A stretch of 14,259 nucleotides of DNA, taken from assembly GCA_020723935.1 (NCBI GenBank), contig DYHY01000021.1, forward strand, positions 1 to 14,259, written 5' to 3'. The position numbers and the translations under genes were made by a program. Shown piece by piece: positions 13,105 to 14,259 of this stretch. Under the pieces are notes generated by a model, which was not told where the DNA came from, ran no database searches, and saw only the letters and a list, made by a program, of their open reading frames with translations. Position 1 is the stretch's first letter. Each line of letters opens with the position of its first letter. This stretch comes from Candidatus Micrarchaeum sp. (lineage in GTDB: Archaea > SpSt-1190 > DYHY01).

Positions 13105-13139
13105 CCGGGAAAGTGTCAAAAGGTATTAAACCGGGAAAG
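13105..13139 (+). promoter_or_regulatory. TATA box flanked by CCGGGAAAG direct repeats
   Basis: TATTAAA at 13124-13130 is a good TATA box, about 39 bases before the TTG start of the orphan gene, leaving a leader of about 14 bases that carries a Shine-Dalgarno sequence. CCGGGAAAG occurs on each side of it, at 13105-13113 and 13131-13139, exactly 26 bases apart. Paired sites around a TATA box are a common layout for an archaeal repressor, though no regulator is identified. Confidence 0.5.
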
Positions 13140-13150
13140 GCTCTGTTGTA

Positions 13151-13159
13151 GGGGGAGGG
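13151..13159 (+). promoter_or_regulatory. Shine-Dalgarno stretch deciding a TTG start
   Basis: GGGGGAGGG includes GGAGG and lies about seven bases before TTG at 13166. No ATG or GTG occurs in frame near it, so it sets the start of the orphan gene. Confidence 0.55.
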
Positions 13160-13165
13160 GGAAGC

Positions 13166-13930
13166 TTGCAAACTGCCTACTATGAAGACGCACGGCTGGC
13201 CGTCGCGGTCGGGAGGATCAACGATGAGCTAGCGGTCTTCATGCAGGAGGCTGAAAAAGCGGTCGTCGGCCAGATAGATGCCCTGTACGCCTCCAAGGGC
13301 AAGCCGTCGCTGGGGCTGATGAAGGAGATCGTCGGCTCGGTCATCGGCGAGGTCAAGAGCGGTGGGCAGAACCCGATACACGTGCGTGACGACGCCAGCC
13401 GCGCCCTTGCCTCGACAGTCATCGATTACGCGGTAATCTGCGAGAAGCTTTCTAGGATAAAGGACAGGCTCTCTTCGGGCGACCTCCCGGAGGAGACGAG
13501 GGAGGAGCTCCTGGACGCCCTATCGGTCCTCCCAAGGAGGGCGCAGCTGGGGGCATCGCTTGCCCCCGTCTACGCCGACATACGCGCGGGCGTCGCCAGG
13601 ACCTACCAGGTGCCGTTCGAGGACGTGAGCTGCGAGCCCGAGCAGCCGAGGCGCAGGGCGGATCTCCTCTTCAAGGAGGCGGCCCTCTCGCCGAGGAAGC
13701 TCTCCGCGACCATAGACTACCTGCACGGCTTCAGCCTTTCCGAAGGCGCGCGCCGGGATCTCGACTGCGCGTCGGCCGCGATCTACGGCTTCGCGGCGGC
13801 AATGGCCCTTGACGACCTCGGCACCAACGGCGGCCGGGCGGACAGGGACGAGGCGGCGGTGAGGCGAAGGGTCGGGCGCATAGGCGAGAATGGGTACGCC
13901 GCATGGGAGAAGGCGAAGAAGGGGGCCTAA
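13166..13930 (+). CDS. Unrecognised 254-aa helical protein
   Basis: I do not recognise this protein. It is 254 aa, almost entirely helical by composition, with no signal peptide, membrane segment or catalytic motif that I can name. Notable stretches are VAVGRINDELAVFMQEAEKA (about 14-33), a central helical pair with DDASRALASTVIDYAVICEK and a following ELLDALSVLPRRAQLGASLA, and a polar Arg/Asp/Gly-rich C-terminus ending EKAKKGA. Only a few cysteines are present, without a metal-binding pattern. The start is TTG at 13166, supported by a GGGGGAGGGGG Shine-Dalgarno stretch ending about six bases upstream and by the promoter near 13127. Codon use (GC-rich third positions) matches the neighbours, so it is native-looking. 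It stands alone between the tRNA-Ser and the non-coding right end. Confidence 0.7.
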   Translation: MQTAYYEDARLAVAVGRINDELAVFMQEAEKAVVGQIDALYASKGKPSLGLMKEIVGSVIGEVKSGGQNPIHVRDDASRALASTVIDYAVICEKLSRIKDRLSSGDLPEETREELLDALSVLPRRAQLGASLAPVYADIRAGVARTYQVPFEDVSCEPEQPRRRADLLFKEAALSPRKLSATIDYLHGFSLSEGARRDLDCASAAIYGFAAAMALDDLGTNGGRADRDEAAVRRRVGRIGENGYAAWEKAKKGA

Positions 13931-14012
13931 AGAAGGGTTCCCTCGTCTGCTGAGAGAAAGAGCCCGGCGAGATGTACTTTTCTGAACATCCCCGCTGTAC
14001 GGAATCGTCCAG

Positions 14013-14030
14013 AAAATATTTTTATATTGG
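14013..14030 (+). promoter_or_regulatory. Strong A/T-rich TATA region before RNA candidate
   Basis: AAAATATTTTTATATTGG is the most A/T-rich stretch of the right end and contains TTTTTATATT, close to the archaeal TATA consensus. It lies 28 bases from a TTTTCTG/CAGAAAA inverted repeat (13978-13984 and 14010-14016). Transcription would start at about 14045-14050. Confidence 0.5.
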
Positions 14031-14038
14031 GAGCAGCC

Positions 14039-14199
14039 ACGGTGGCGTCACCGTAATGGGAGACGCAAGGGGTCTGCCGGCGATGCCGATATCGCTCGTT
14101 CTTATCAGTGGCACCCTCGGCGAGATTCCCTAATCTCGCTCCACCGTCCTTCTGAATCGTGACAAATAAGGAAACGGCTACGGGCTTTCGGCGTTTTTT
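14039..14199 (+). ncRNA. Candidate structured non-coding RNA
   Basis: The last 329 bases (13931-14259) hold no convincing gene, but this part looks like an RNA unit. A TATA region lies at 14013-14030. It is followed by perfect short stems: ACGGTG/CACCGT (14039-14044, 14049-14054), alternatively GCGTC/GACGC (14045-14049, 14062-14066); GCGAT/ATCGC (14080-14084, 14091-14095); and GCGAGATT/AATCTCGC around CCCT (14120-14127, 14132-14139), enclosed by GTGG/CCAC. T-runs at 14194-14199 and 14207-14211 could end it. I do not see RNase P, SRP, 5S or C/D-box signatures. GTGACA near 14159-14164 might be an ACA box of an H/ACA guide RNA, but this is weak. A leader of a gene beginning at the ATG at 14247 is the other possibility. 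Confidence 0.35.
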
Positions 14200-14259
14200 C
14201 TCTCTCTTTTTCCCGGCAGGAGACACAGCACCAAGAGCAAGAGGCTATGAAACACCAAA

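Noticed and set aside
12909-13151. 80-aa plus-strand ORF starting inside tRNA-Ser
   Set aside because: It begins within a perfect tRNA and runs through the T-run and non-coding spacer.
13927-14226. 99-aa minus-strand ORF in the right-end non-coding region
   Set aside because: No upstream promoter or ribosome-binding sequence is visible on that strand and the composition is not protein-like. Stems and a promoter on the plus strand explain the region better.

Overview
The window is archaeal. It carries a class I lysyl-tRNA synthetase, a COG2150-type ACT regulator, an archaeal XPD/Rad3 helicase, a TtuA-type tRNA thiolase, an archaeal YchF-type GTPase and a tRNA-Ser without an encoded CCA. Many genes start at or very near the position expected for transcription start behind a TTTAWA-like TATA box. 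The DNA is GC-rich and tightly packed, with 3' and 5' overlaps, GTG and TTG starts and long shadow ORFs. The HTH+PIN pair and the 145-aa beta protein recall families common in DPANN and other archaea, but the phylum cannot be fixed from this sequence. Layout from left to right: positions 1-159 are non-coding with one strong hairpin. Minus-strand genes follow at 160-3042: lysS, a PIN-domain protein and an HTH-like protein, with transcription running from the HTH gene towards lysS. A bidirectional TATA box near 3077 also serves the plus-strand XPD helicase (3105-4991), whose 3' end overlaps a convergent dUTPase-like gene by 23 bases. Positions 4969-9029 are a long minus-strand run. In transcription order it holds a diglycine-ended ubiquitin-like sulfur carrier, a TtuA-like thiolase, an HD-domain hydrolase, a YchF-type GTPase, an HTH-ACT regulator and the dUTPase. 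A plus-strand cysteine desulfurase (9129-10337) faces away from the sulfur-carrier gene. It is followed by a CAAGT tandem repeat and a YbaK-type deacylase on the minus strand. A palindromic TATA box separates that gene from a 145-aa conserved archaeal protein. A minus-strand pair follows, made of a ThiI-like protein with a ruined PP-loop and a single-repeat TBP-like protein. Next come tRNA-Ser(GCU) and a 254-aa helical orphan. The last 329 bases contain no convincing gene but look like a transcription unit for a structured RNA. Functionally the window is dominated by translation and tRNA: LysRS, tRNA-Ser, the YbaK proofreader, the sulfur relay for tRNA 2-thiolation (desulfurase, carrier, TtuA) and a THUMP-containing ThiI relative. 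Nucleotide-pool hygiene (dUTPase, HD) and DNA repair (XPD) are also present. I see no mobile element, CRISPR array or phage-like gene. The points most worth checking are the ThiI relative without a PP-loop next to a half-TBP protein, the TtuA zinc finger that lies upstream of every canonical start codon, and the structured RNA candidate at the right end.
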